In this document: positions 16,692-25,342 of the stretch, piece after piece
Numbering within the stretch: the stretch's first letter is position 1
Layout of the letters: each line of letters opens with the position of its first letter
NCBI GenBank assembly: GCA_045660385.1
Contig: JAZRDT010000014.1
Span: 1-48,416, forward strand
Origin: UBA1189 sp045660385
Lineage (GTDB): Bacteria > Bacteroidota > Bacteroidia > Bacteroidales > Bacteroidaceae
Reading direction: 5' to 3'
DNA: 48,416 nt
Notes under the pieces: model-generated
Seen by the model: only the letters and a program-made list of their open reading frames with translations
Database searches by the model: none
What the model was told of the DNA's origin: nothing
Translations under genes and position numbers: made by a program

Positions 16692-17630
16692 ATGGACAGC
16701 AGAAGAATCATACTTACACTATGCGTGGCGCTCACGGCCTTGGTGGCACGGGCACAGTTTGACACGCACTTCACACACTACTGGGCACTGCAAGGCTACT
16801 ACAACCCTGCTGTGGCCGGACTCAGCGGGCGGCTCAACCTATATGGTACCTATGCCATGCAGATGGCTGGCTACACCCATGCACCGGCCACGATGCTTTT
16901 CGGTGCCGATATGGTATTGCCCACCGAGAAGAAGAACCAGGCAGTGAGTGCCAACCTGTATAACGAATCGATAGGCCTCTTCACCAACCAGCGCCTCTTC
17001 GCGGGCTACGCCTACCGCTTCAACCTTTGGGGCGGACGCATGGCAGTGGGCGTGAATGCAGGCTCGCTGGAGCAGAAGTTCGACGGTTCCAAGGTGGAGT
17101 CTGAGGAGTCAAACGACATTGCCTTCCCCTCTTCGGAGGTCGATGGCATGGGGCTCGACCTCACGGCAGGCGTGCACTTTGCACACCCTCTATTCTACGC
17201 CGGACTGTCGGTGATGCACCTCACGGCACCCGCCATCGAACTGGGTGAGACCTACGAGATAAAGATTGACCGCACATATTATTTGAGCGGTGGAGGCAAT
17301 ATTCAGCTAAAGAATCCGTTATTATCCATACAGCCGTCGCTACAGTTGATGACCGACCTGCAGGCCTGGCGGGCCGACCTCACCGTAAGAGGCACCTACA
17401 CCTATGACGAGAAACGCTACTATGCCGGACTCACCTACAGCCCCATGACATCAGTGGCGATTCTCCTCGGAGGAGAGATCAACAGCGTCTCGTTCGGCTA
17501 TGCCTACGAGATCTTCACCTCGGGAGTGGGACTCATCCACGGCAGCCACGACCTCTACGTGGGTTATGTGATGGATGTGGACTTATTTAAAAAAGGAAAG
17601 AACAAACATAAAAGTATACGTATATTATAA
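16692..17630 (+). CDS. type IX secretion PorP/SprF-family outer-membrane protein
   Basis: This 312-residue outer-membrane protein has a signal peptide (MDSRRIILTLCVALTALVARA) and a family-typical start after cleavage: QFDTHFTHYWALQGYYNPAVAG. The rest is alternating beta strands ending in DLYVGYVMDVDLF. PorP/SprF proteins form an outer-membrane part of the type IX apparatus and help anchor surface components. It is the first gene of the core operon and is separated from gldK by only 5 bp. Members are numerous in Bacteroidetes, but the position directly before gldK identifies this as the apparatus copy. Confidence 0.9.
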   Translation: MDSRRIILTLCVALTALVARAQFDTHFTHYWALQGYYNPAVAGLSGRLNLYGTYAMQMAGYTHAPATMLFGADMVLPTEKKNQAVSANLYNESIGLFTNQRLFAGYAYRFNLWGGRMAVGVNAGSLEQKFDGSKVESEESNDIAFPSSEVDGMGLDLTAGVHFAHPLFYAGLSVMHLTAPAIELGETYEIKIDRTYYLSGGGNIQLKNPLLSIQPSLQLMTDLQAWRADLTVRGTYTYDEKRYYAGLTYSPMTSVAILLGGEINSVSFGYAYEIFTSGVGLIHGSHDLYVGYVMDVDLFKKGKNKHKSIRIL

Positions 17631-17635
17631 CTCGT

Positions 17636-19057
17636 ATGAAGAAGAACATTATTATAGGCCTGGCTGCTGCAGCATTGTTGACCTCATGCATGGGTTCGAG
17701 CAATACTGCTATGGCTGTGGGCGGTGAGCTGACGGGCTCCCGTTCGGCTGCGTTCAATGAGCCTGCCCCCTTCGGCATGGTGCTCGTACCACGCGGATCG
17801 CTCAAATTGGGCGAGGAGGAGACCGACAGCCTGTGGGGATCAAATGCCCCTCACAAGGAGATTTCAGTCGAATCGTTCTGGATGGACGACACCGAGATTA
17901 CCAATGCAGAGTATCGCCAGTTTGTCAATTGGGTGCGCGACTCGATCGTTCGCGAGCGCCTAGCCGACCCTGCCTACGGTGGCGACGAGACCTTCAAGAT
18001 TGAAGAGGACGAGTATGGCGAGCCCATCACTCCCTACCTGAACTGGAAGAAGCCCATCCCCTGGCGCAAGGCTACCGAGGACCAGCAGATTGCCATCCAG
18101 AGCGTATACAAGCGCAACCCCTACACAGGTGCACTGGAGCTCGATCCCAGCCAGATGAACTACCGCTACGAGGTGGTGGACTACACACAGGCTGCCCTGC
18201 GCAAGAACCAGCTCGACGCTGCTATGCGCGTGCGCAACACCGATGTGAAAATCAACCCCGACGAGGTGATTATGATTTCGAAGGACACGGCCTATATCAA
18301 CGAAGAGGGAGAGATTGTGCGCGAAACCATCAACCGCCCGCTCTCAGGACCGCACGACTTTGTGAACACCTACATCGTCAACGTCTTCCCCGACACCACC
18401 TGCTGGGTGAACGACTTCCCCAATGCCAACAACGAGATGTACATGCAGCTCTACTTCAACCACCCCAACTACAACGACCATCCCGTAGTGGGCGTGAGCT
18501 GGGAGCAGGCCAATGCCTTCTGCGCGTGGCGCACAGAATACCTCTTGCGCGGCCTCGGCCCGCAAGCCAAGTATGTGCAACGCTACCGCCTGCCCACAGA
18601 GGCCGAGTGGGAATATGCTGCACGTGGCAAGGAGGGTACACTCTTCCCCTGGATGCAGGACGGTACCAAGAGTGACGAGGGCTGCTTCTATGCCAACTTC
18701 AAGCCCGAGCGCGGCAACTACACCAAGGACGGTAGCCTCATCACCACCAAGGCTGGTTCATACTCGGCCAATAGCCATGGCTTGTACGACATGGCAGGTA
18801 ACGTAGCCGAATGGACATCGACCGTATACACCGAAGCCGGCGTGCTGCAGATGAGCGACATGAACCCCGAACTTGCATACAACGCAGCCAAGGAGGATCC
18901 CTATTATATGAAGAAGAAAACCGTGCGCGGCGGCTCGTGGAAAGACCCCGAAAAGTTTATCCAGTCAGTATCACGCACCTACGAATACCAGAACGAGACC
19001 CGCTCATATATCGGTTTCCGCTGCGTACGCTCCTATGTAGGCACAGCAAGAAAGTAA
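17636..19057 (+). CDS. gldK: type IX secretion lipoprotein GldK/PorK
   Basis: This 473-residue lipoprotein has a signal ending LLTSC, with lipidation at Cys17. The remainder has the formylglycine-generating-enzyme fold: FGMVLVPRGSLKLGEEE at the start, FWMDDTEITNAEYRQFVNW, VVGVSWEQANAFCAWR, YRLPTEAEWEYAARG, and the end motif TRSYIGFRCVRS. A long charged insert, absent from true sulfatase-modifying enzymes, lies in the middle. GldK with GldN forms the periplasmic ring under the outer membrane. It lies between the PorP/SprF-type gene and gldL in the standard order, so a catalytic role in sulfatase activation is unlikely. Confidence 0.94.
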   Translation: MKKNIIIGLAAAALLTSCMGSSNTAMAVGGELTGSRSAAFNEPAPFGMVLVPRGSLKLGEEETDSLWGSNAPHKEISVESFWMDDTEITNAEYRQFVNWVRDSIVRERLADPAYGGDETFKIEEDEYGEPITPYLNWKKPIPWRKATEDQQIAIQSVYKRNPYTGALELDPSQMNYRYEVVDYTQAALRKNQLDAAMRVRNTDVKINPDEVIMISKDTAYINEEGEIVRETINRPLSGPHDFVNTYIVNVFPDTTCWVNDFPNANNEMYMQLYFNHPNYNDHPVVGVSWEQANAFCAWRTEYLLRGLGPQAKYVQRYRLPTEAEWEYAARGKEGTLFPWMQDGTKSDEGCFYANFKPERGNYTKDGSLITTKAGSYSANSHGLYDMAGNVAEWTSTVYTEAGVLQMSDMNPELAYNAAKEDPYYMKKKTVRGGSWKDPEKFIQSVSRTYEYQNETRSYIGFRCVRSYVGTARK

Positions 19058-19135
19058 AAGAGTACCATTACATTGAACTAACCAGAATGCCCGGAGTGAC
19101 CAACGTACTCCAGGAACAACAATAACTCATCTACT

Positions 19136-19963
19136 ATGAAACAAAACAAAAGTGCAATCAGCCGCTTTCAGGACTTCCTGGAAACTGAGAAGGGACAAAC
19201 CATATTGAACTACCTCTATAGCTGGGGTGCTGCAATCGTTATCCTGGGTGCCCTCTTCAAGCTCACCCACATCGAGGGCGCCGACCTCATGCTCTTCCTG
19301 GGTATGGGTACAGAGGTGCTCACCTTCATCGTCAACGGTTTTGAGCGTCAGACGAGCGTCAAGGAATCTGCTGCCCCCGCCACAGCCGGTGGTCCCGTCA
19401 TCATCGGTGGTGCTCCCGTAGCAGCCGGCACCGTTGCCAGTGTTCCCGTTGCCGACACAGCCCCCGTAGCGGCAGTAGCAGCTGCAGGCGCTGCGCCCCA
19501 ACTCGATGCCGAGGCCCTCACCGCAATGGCCAACATCGCCGCTGCCAATGCCGCCATCGCAGCCACAGGCGCCGCTTCGGCACCCGCCACGGCTGCTGCA
19601 CCCATCATCGATGGCAAGGTGGATGTTCCCGAGTTGCAGCAGGTGACACAGGACTATGTCGACAAGTTGCGCGCCATCACCGAATCGTTCCAGCACATTG
19701 CCGATCAGTCATCGCAGCTTGAGGCCAGCGCCGACGAGGTAGAACGACTCAGCCGCAACCTCACCACCATCAACACCATCTACGAGATGCACCTCAAGAG
19801 CCTCGGCTCACAAATCGGCAACATCGACCAGGTGAACGACCAGACACGACGCATGGCCGAGCAGATTGAGGAACTCAACCGAGTATACGACCGCATGTTG
19901 CAGTCGATGACCGTGAACATGAACATTGGCCGCACCGCAAACGAACAGAATAAGCAAGCCTAA
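19136..19963 (+). CDS. gldL: type IX secretion motor protein GldL/PorL
   Basis: This 275-residue inner-membrane protein has two transmembrane segments near the N-terminus (about residues 20-40, LNYLYSWGAAIVILGALFKL, and 44-64, including LMLFLGMGTEVLTFIVNGFE). The glutamate in the second segment (GTEVLTF) is the conserved charge of the proton-driven motor. Residues 80-165 are an unusually Ala/Pro/Val-rich low-complexity linker. The C-terminal 110 residues are a coiled coil that ends NIGRTANEQNKQA. GldL and GldM form the energizing motor of the system. The gene is 78 bp after gldK, and that gap holds a weak GGAGT/ACTCC hairpin. Confidence 0.93.
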   Translation: MKQNKSAISRFQDFLETEKGQTILNYLYSWGAAIVILGALFKLTHIEGADLMLFLGMGTEVLTFIVNGFERQTSVKESAAPATAGGPVIIGGAPVAAGTVASVPVADTAPVAAVAAAGAAPQLDAEALTAMANIAAANAAIAATGAASAPATAAAPIIDGKVDVPELQQVTQDYVDKLRAITESFQHIADQSSQLEASADEVERLSRNLTTINTIYEMHLKSLGSQIGNIDQVNDQTRRMAEQIEELNRVYDRMLQSMTVNMNIGRTANEQNKQA

Positions 19964-19977
19964 CACACTGATTGACT

Positions 19978-21549
19978 ATGGCAGGAACGAAAAAGCTGAC
20001 ACCGCGTCAGCGAATGATCAACTTGATGTACATCGTGCTGATGGCGATGCTTGCCCTCAACGTGTCGTCTGATGTGCTCAATGGCTTCACCATCGTCGAC
20101 TCGGGCCTCACACGCAGTGCCGACAATGCTACCAAGCAAAACCAGGAAATCTTTCTGGACTTCGAGGCACAGATGCTCAAGAACCCCGAGAAGGTGGGCG
20201 AGTGGTATGCCAAGGCCAAGCGCGTGAAGGAGCTCTCCGACTCGGCTTGCAACTATGCCGAGGAACTGAAGGTGCGCATGGTGCAGGAGGCCGACGGAAA
20301 GAATGCCGACGTGCGCAACATCAAGAATAAGGAGGACCTCGAGGCCGCCAATTTCATCATGCTGTCACCCGTCACCGGAGAGGGCCAGAAGTTCTACGAC
20401 CTCATCAACAACTACCGCGACCAGGTGGTGGCCATGATCACCGACACTGTGCAGCAACGAATCATAAGCAACAACTTCGACACATCGGTGCCCCAAAGCG
20501 AACTGGTATCGGGAAAGAACTGGCAACAATACAATTTTGAGAACATGCCCGTAGCGGCGGCAGTAACCCTGCTCACCAAGTTCCAGAACGACGTGCGTTA
20601 TGCTGAAGGTGAAATCCTGCACGACCTCAAAGTGAACATTGATGCAACTGACGTTCGCGTGAACGAACTCAGCGCCTACGTTATCCCCACATCGCAGAAC
20701 GTGGTGCGCGGCAACCGCTTCGGTGCCCGCATCATCATGGCAGCTGTCGACACCACCCAGCGCCCCAACATCTACATCAACGACAAGTTGGTGGAGACGG
20801 AGAACGGATGGTACGAAGTCCCTTGCAACAGCACCGGCGACTTCACCCTCAACGGCTACCTGGAGCTCTCCGACGGTTCGGGCGAGACCGTACGCCGCGA
20901 GTTCTCACAGAAGTACACCGTCGTTGACCCCATCGCCACCGTATCGGCATCGATGATGAACGTGCTCTATGCCGGCTACGACAACCCCATCGCCATCTCC
21001 GTGCCCGGCGTACCCAGCAACAAGGTATCGGCCCGCATCGCCAATGGCAATGGTACCCTGCGCCCCGCAGCAGGCGGATTCATCGCCCATCCCTCCAAGG
21101 TTGGCAGCGATGTGGTGATAGCCGTAAGTGCCGAGCAGGACGGTCGACAGATGAGCATGGGCGAGTACACCTTCCGTGTGCGCCAATTGCCCGACCCCAC
21201 CCCTTTCATCGAGTACACCGACGAGAAGGGTGTCACCCAGCGTTACCGTGGTGGTGGTACCAAGTTGAGCAAGCAGGCACTGATGAGCGCCGACGGCATC
21301 ATCGCGGCCATCGACGACGGATTGCTCAACATCGGTTTCCGCGTCATCAGCTTCGAGACTGTCACCTTCGACAACATGGGTAACGCCATGCCCGAGATAT
21401 CCAACGGCACCAAGTTCTCTGACCGCCAAAAGAACACCTTCCGCCGCCTCACCCGTGGCAAGCGCTTCTACATCTCAAGCGTGAAGGCTGTGGGCCCCGA
21501 TGGCATCGAGCGTCAGCTACCCTCAACATTGGAAGTAATCATCAATTAA
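19978..21549 (+). CDS. gldM: type IX secretion motor protein GldM/PorM
   Basis: This 523-residue protein has one transmembrane helix near the N-terminus (LMYIVLMAMLALNVSSDVL, about 17-35) and a long periplasmic part of helical then Ig-like domains. The start MAGTKKLTPRQRMINLMYIV is typical of the family. An in-frame TTG two codons earlier (19972) is disregarded in favour of the ATG. GldM spans the periplasm, joins GldL in the inner membrane to the GldK-GldN ring, and transmits motor rotation. It is 14 bp after gldL and 51 bp before gldN. Confidence 0.95.
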   Translation: MAGTKKLTPRQRMINLMYIVLMAMLALNVSSDVLNGFTIVDSGLTRSADNATKQNQEIFLDFEAQMLKNPEKVGEWYAKAKRVKELSDSACNYAEELKVRMVQEADGKNADVRNIKNKEDLEAANFIMLSPVTGEGQKFYDLINNYRDQVVAMITDTVQQRIISNNFDTSVPQSELVSGKNWQQYNFENMPVAAAVTLLTKFQNDVRYAEGEILHDLKVNIDATDVRVNELSAYVIPTSQNVVRGNRFGARIIMAAVDTTQRPNIYINDKLVETENGWYEVPCNSTGDFTLNGYLELSDGSGETVRREFSQKYTVVDPIATVSASMMNVLYAGYDNPIAISVPGVPSNKVSARIANGNGTLRPAAGGFIAHPSKVGSDVVIAVSAEQDGRQMSMGEYTFRVRQLPDPTPFIEYTDEKGVTQRYRGGGTKLSKQALMSADGIIAAIDDGLLNIGFRVISFETVTFDNMGNAMPEISNGTKFSDRQKNTFRRLTRGKRFYISSVKAVGPDGIERQLPSTLEVIIN

Positions 21550-21600
21550 AGATAACCATCCGAGTTCTCCGAGTACTCCGATAAAAACATAACAGACGAT

Positions 21601-22722
21601 ATGAAACTCAAATTCCTCATTGCAATAGCAGCCTTGGCTCTTTGCGCACAGGGCGCAATGGCGCAACCCAAATCGCGGATCCAGGCCCAAGCCGATGCCG
21701 ACAAGAAGGCTGAAACCTCACTGAGCGAACGTGCCAAGGCACAGTATACCGCCCAGATGCCTGCCCCCACCGATGTAGTGTGGAAGCGCGACATCTACCG
21801 CACCTTAGACCTCACGAAAGAGAAGAACGCTGCCCTCTACTACCCCGTAGAGCCACTGGGCGATCGCGTCAACCTCTTTACCCTCATCATCCGTCTCGTG
21901 GCCGACGGCAAGGTACCCGCCTATGAGTACCGCTCTGACGGCAATGAGCTCTTCACCGAGGACAACAAGTACAAGGTGACCGACATGCTCGACAAGTTCT
22001 ACATCTACTACGAAGACAAAGCCGGCAAGCCCACTATCGCCGACAGTGACATCCCCTCGGGCGAGGTACTGAGTTACTTCATCAAGGAGAGTTCCTTCTA
22101 TGACCAGCGCACCGCCACCTACGCCACACGCGTCACCGCCATCTGCCCCGTGCTTCACCGCAGCGGCGACTTCGGAAGCGACGTAACCAAGTACCCTATG
22201 TTCTGGCTCAACTACGATGAGGTGAGTCCCTACTTCGGCATGACCCCCCTCATGACCAGCAGCTACAACAACGTGTCGAACATGAGCATCGACGACTACT
22301 TCGTACGTAGCCTCTACGAGGGTGACATCTACAAGACTGCCAACTTACAGAACAAACTCCTTGCACAATACTGCCCCAACGATACTGCCATGAAGGCCGA
22401 GCAGCAGCGTATCGAGCAAGAGCTCGTTACCTTCGAAAACAAGCTCTGGGGTATCGAGGCTCCCGACACCACTGCAGCCAAGAGCCCTGAGAAGAGCGGC
22501 AAGAAGGCCATCGCAGTGCGCCGCACCCCCACCCGTGCAGCCGCTGACGAGAGTGCCGAGAGCAAGACTGAAAGCAAGCCCGCCGCACAAGCTGCCCCCA
22601 AGGCTGAGAAGTCTACCGAAGAGAAAAAGAGCACCGTGCGCACCCCCCGCCAAAAGTCGGCCCCTGCCAACAAAGCCGCATCAAGCAGCCAGACCCTCTC
22701 GGTACGCCGTCAACGCAGATAA
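21601..22722 (+). CDS. gldN: type IX secretion ring protein GldN/PorN
   Basis: This 373-residue periplasmic protein has a signal peptide (MKLKFLIAIAALALCAQGAMA). The central region carries the family features: DVVWKRDIYRTLDLTKEKNA, NALYYPVEPLGDRVNLFTL-type strand, and MFWLNYDEVSPYFG. GldN partners GldK in the ring. The last 75 residues (from about 296) are a disordered Ala/Lys/Pro/Ser-rich tail ending SQTLSVRRQRR. The tail looks like an extension beyond the folded domain. The tRNA-dihydrouridine synthase gene follows after 8 bp and is probably co-transcribed. Confidence 0.94.
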   Translation: MKLKFLIAIAALALCAQGAMAQPKSRIQAQADADKKAETSLSERAKAQYTAQMPAPTDVVWKRDIYRTLDLTKEKNAALYYPVEPLGDRVNLFTLIIRLVADGKVPAYEYRSDGNELFTEDNKYKVTDMLDKFYIYYEDKAGKPTIADSDIPSGEVLSYFIKESSFYDQRTATYATRVTAICPVLHRSGDFGSDVTKYPMFWLNYDEVSPYFGMTPLMTSSYNNVSNMSIDDYFVRSLYEGDIYKTANLQNKLLAQYCPNDTAMKAEQQRIEQELVTFENKLWGIEAPDTTAAKSPEKSGKKAIAVRRTPTRAAADESAESKTESKPAAQAAPKAEKSTEEKKSTVRTPRQKSAPANKAASSSQTLSVRRQRR

Positions 22723-22730
22723 TACGCTCT

Positions 22731-23654
22731 ATGCTACCCATCCATTTCGCTCCGCTACAGGGGCACACCGATGACGTGTATCGCCGCACACACCATGCGC
22801 TGATAGGCGGCATCGAGCGTTATTACACCCCCTTCGTACGTGTGGAGGCCGGAGGTATCCGCTCCAAGGACCGCCGCGACGTCGATCCCAAGAACAATGC
22901 AGGCACCCCAGTCACCCCGCAGCTCATCTTCAGCAGCTGCAAGGAGCTGGACTACCTCCTCGGAGAGATGGAATCACTCGGCTACACGACCATCGACCTC
23001 AACATGGGATGCCCCTTCCCGCTGCAGGCACGGCACGGGCGCGGTTCGGGACTCCTCGCGCACACTGATGTCGTATCTGAAGTGGCAGCCATCATCAAGG
23101 CCCATGCCCACCTTACCTTCTCTGTCAAGATGCGCCTCGGATGGGACAATGCCGAAGAGTGGAAGCCCGTGCTCGACATCCTCAACGACACTCCCCTTGC
23201 CCACATCGCCCTGCATCCACGCACCGGCACACAGCAATACAAAGGTGCCATCGATATGAAAGCCTTCGAGGCATTCTACGAGGCCTGCTGCCACCCGCTC
23301 ATATACAACGGTGACCTCACCACTCCGGCACAGATGCACGAAATGGAGGAGCGCTATCCTCGCTTAGGCGGACTCATGCTCGGGCGCGGACTCCTTGCCC
23401 GCCCTACCCTGGCCTCCGAGTATGCACAGGAGCAAGAACTTTCCCATACCGAACAGCTACGTACCCTGCGCACGCTGCATGGCAAACTGATGGAACAGTA
23501 TGCACAGATAGTCAAGGGCGATGCTCAACTGCATAGCAAAATGCGCCCCTTCTGGGAATACACCGAGACCCTCATCGGGCACAAGCCCTATAAAAAGATA
23601 ATGAAGGCCGGAAACCTACGGAACTATATGAATGCAATAGAGGAGTTGCGATGA
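22731..23654 (+). CDS. tRNA-dihydrouridine synthase (Dus family)
   Basis: This 307-residue flavoenzyme reduces specific uridines of tRNA to dihydrouridine using FMN and NADPH. The TIM-barrel start MLPIHFAPLQGHTDDVYR, the catalytic cysteine in NMGCPFPLQARHGRGSGLL, the SVKMRLGW strand, and ALHPRTGTQQYKG are all family features. It is slightly shorter than the usual 320-350, with a short C-terminal helical region. Which tRNA position it modifies cannot be told. It is the last gene of the T9SS transcription unit, and the terminator hairpin overlaps its final codons and stop. Confidence 0.9.
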   Translation: MLPIHFAPLQGHTDDVYRRTHHALIGGIERYYTPFVRVEAGGIRSKDRRDVDPKNNAGTPVTPQLIFSSCKELDYLLGEMESLGYTTIDLNMGCPFPLQARHGRGSGLLAHTDVVSEVAAIIKAHAHLTFSVKMRLGWDNAEEWKPVLDILNDTPLAHIALHPRTGTQQYKGAIDMKAFEAFYEACCHPLIYNGDLTTPAQMHEMEERYPRLGGLMLGRGLLARPTLASEYAQEQELSHTEQLRTLRTLHGKLMEQYAQIVKGDAQLHSKMRPFWEYTETLIGHKPYKKIMKAGNLRNYMNAIEELR

Positions 23655-23669
23655 GCAACTCCTCTATTG
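23635..23669. terminator. 15-bp perfect terminator hairpin overlapping the dus stop codon
   Basis: CAATAGAGGAGTTGC at 23635-23649 pairs perfectly with GCAACTCCTCTATTG at 23655-23669 around the loop GATGA, which contains the TGA stop of dus. The tail (TATAATT) is only moderately T-rich. The symmetric stem could also stop the convergent DUF3467/fts transcripts. Confidence 0.75.
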
Positions 23670-23707
23670 TATAATTGACGATCAACTGCGTCAAGTATCA
23701 AGGCTCC

Positions 23708-24028
23708 TTACGCCTCCCCCTTGAAGTCGCTGATGCGAGGCACGTAGGTACCCTTGCTCTGCTGTTCGGGCAGACGGATGGGACCGAAGGTCTGCTCATA
23801 CTTCTTGAGGTTGTCCTGCAATGCGTGCATCAAGCGTAGCGCATGCTCCGGGGTAAGGATTGCACGTGTCTGCACCTGCGCCTTAGGCATGCCAGGGAGC
23901 ACACGGATGAGGTCCATAATAAACTCTGACGAAGAGTGTGAGATGACAGCCAGGTTGCAGTAGGTGCCCTGCGCTACATCCTCCTTCAGCTCAATCTGAA
24001 GTTGGTTTTCGGGTTTCTTTGTATCCAT
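23708..24028 (-). CDS. DUF3467 family protein
   Basis: This 106-residue protein carries the DUF3467 pattern: ELKEDVAQGTYCNLAVISHS, SSEFIMDLIRVLPGMPKAQV, then TRAILTPEHALRLMHALQDN. The conserved 'YaN...I.hs.sEFv.DF' theme is present with LIRVLPG in the usual 'F....P' position. Members are small, cytoplasmic and widespread in Bacteroidetes, with no established function. It is 25 bp downstream of ftsZ on the same strand and probably belongs to that transcript. Confidence 0.88.
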   Translation of the reverse strand: MDTKKPENQLQIELKEDVAQGTYCNLAVISHSSSEFIMDLIRVLPGMPKAQVQTRAILTPEHALRLMHALQDNLKKYEQTFGPIRLPEQQSKGTYVPRISDFKGEA

Positions 24029-24053
24029 ATCAATTGATGTTTAATTCGTTCAG

Positions 24054-25325
24054 TCACTTTCTGTATTCAGCCAGGTTACTCAAGTCGTTCTTCTGTCGCT
24101 GGTATGTGGGCGAAGCGTCAAGAGCATCGATGAGGTCATCGTTGAAGAGATCGTCTCCCTCCATCACGAAGGCATGGATGGTGCGCTTGGCAGCGAGGTT
24201 GTCGTCGCCATAGTAGTGCGATATCATCTCGGCACTCTTCTTCTCATCCTCCTTACGTGTGGCCTCTGCCTCGGGGTTCTCATCCTGCACGGGCTCCTCG
24301 GCATCCTTCTCGACCTTGATGGTCGTGTCGCTCATGCCGGGGATGTTGCTCACGCCGAATCCCGTAGCGAGAATGGTGATCTTCACCTCCTCGTCGAGCG
24401 AGTCGTCGGTTGCCAATCCCCAGATTACCTCGATGTCCTTGCTCACAAACCTCTCCGTGAAACGGCTGATCTCCTCCATCTCCTCCACCATGAGCGGGTG
24501 CTTGGTGCTTCCATAGATATTGAAGAGAATCTTCTTAGAGTTATAGATATCATTGTCATTGAGCAGCGGTGAGTGCAGCGCATTCTCGATAGCCTCGACC
24601 AGACGGCGCTCGCCCTTACCCAAACCGTAACTCATGATGGCCACGCCACCATCGCGCAGCACCTTGCTCACATCGCGGAAGTCGAGGTTAATGATACCCT
24701 CGGTGGTGATAATCTCCGAAATACTCTTCACTGCGATGGTGAGCGTCTCATCCACGCGTAAGAAGGCATCATATACATTGCAGTTCTGATAGATGTCGAA
24801 GATACGTTCATTGTTGATCACGAGCAGCGCATCCACATGCTTCGAGATGGCATCCACACCCTTGAGAGCCTGCACGATCTTGGGTCGCAACTCAAACTTG
24901 AAGGGGATGGTCACTACACCTACGGTAAGTACGCCAGCCTCCTTGGCGGCACGCGCTACCACAGGGGCCGCTCCGGTACCTGTACCACCACCCATACCGG
25001 CAGTGATGAAGACCATCTCGGTGCTGTCCTGGAACTGTGCACGGATATCCTCGATGTTCTCCTCTGCTGCCTGACGCGCCACCTCAGGATCATTACCGGC
25101 ACCAAGTCCCTTGGTCGTGTTGCGACCAATCTGCAGTTTCACGGGAATACTCGACTTGGCCAACGCCTGATTGTCGGTATTACACAGGACGAATGACACG
25201 TTCTTGATACCCGTTTGGTACATATTCTTTACGGCATTGCCGCCGCCACCGCCCACACCGATGACCTTAATGATATTGGACTCCTCGGTAGGCAAGTCAA
25301 AAGGCATAATATCGTTATCGCTCAT
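24054..25325 (-). CDS. ftsZ: cell division protein FtsZ
   Basis: This 423-residue tubulin-like GTPase forms the division ring. GVGGGGGNAVKNM at the N-terminus and the tubulin signature GGGTGTGAAPVVA are intact, as is the NLDFRDV region after the T7 loop. The C-terminal linker is acidic (EEPVQDENPEAEATRKEDE), and the tail ends SPTYQRQKNDLSNLAEYRK rather than in the classic FtsA/ZipA-binding peptide, as is usual in Bacteroidetes. It is 17 bp after ftsA in the standard order ftsQ-ftsA-ftsZ. Confidence 0.97.
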   Translation of the reverse strand: MSDNDIMPFDLPTEESNIIKVIGVGGGGGNAVKNMYQTGIKNVSFVLCNTDNQALAKSSIPVKLQIGRNTTKGLGAGNDPEVARQAAEENIEDIRAQFQDSTEMVFITAGMGGGTGTGAAPVVARAAKEAGVLTVGVVTIPFKFELRPKIVQALKGVDAISKHVDALLVINNERIFDIYQNCNVYDAFLRVDETLTIAVKSISEIITTEGIINLDFRDVSKVLRDGGVAIMSYGLGKGERRLVEAIENALHSPLLNDNDIYNSKKILFNIYGSTKHPLMVEEMEEISRFTERFVSKDIEVIWGLATDDSLDEEVKITILATGFGVSNIPGMSDTTIKVEKDAEEPVQDENPEAEATRKEDEKKSAEMISHYYGDDNLAAKRTIHAFVMEGDDLFNDDLIDALDASPTYQRQKNDLSNLAEYRK

Positions 25326-25342
25326 AGCTTATATCCTGTATT

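Noticed and set aside
17636..19057. Formylglycine-generating enzyme (sulfatase activator)
   Set aside because: The fold matches, but the lipoprotein signal, the charged insert and the position between the PorP/SprF-type gene and gldL identify it as GldK.
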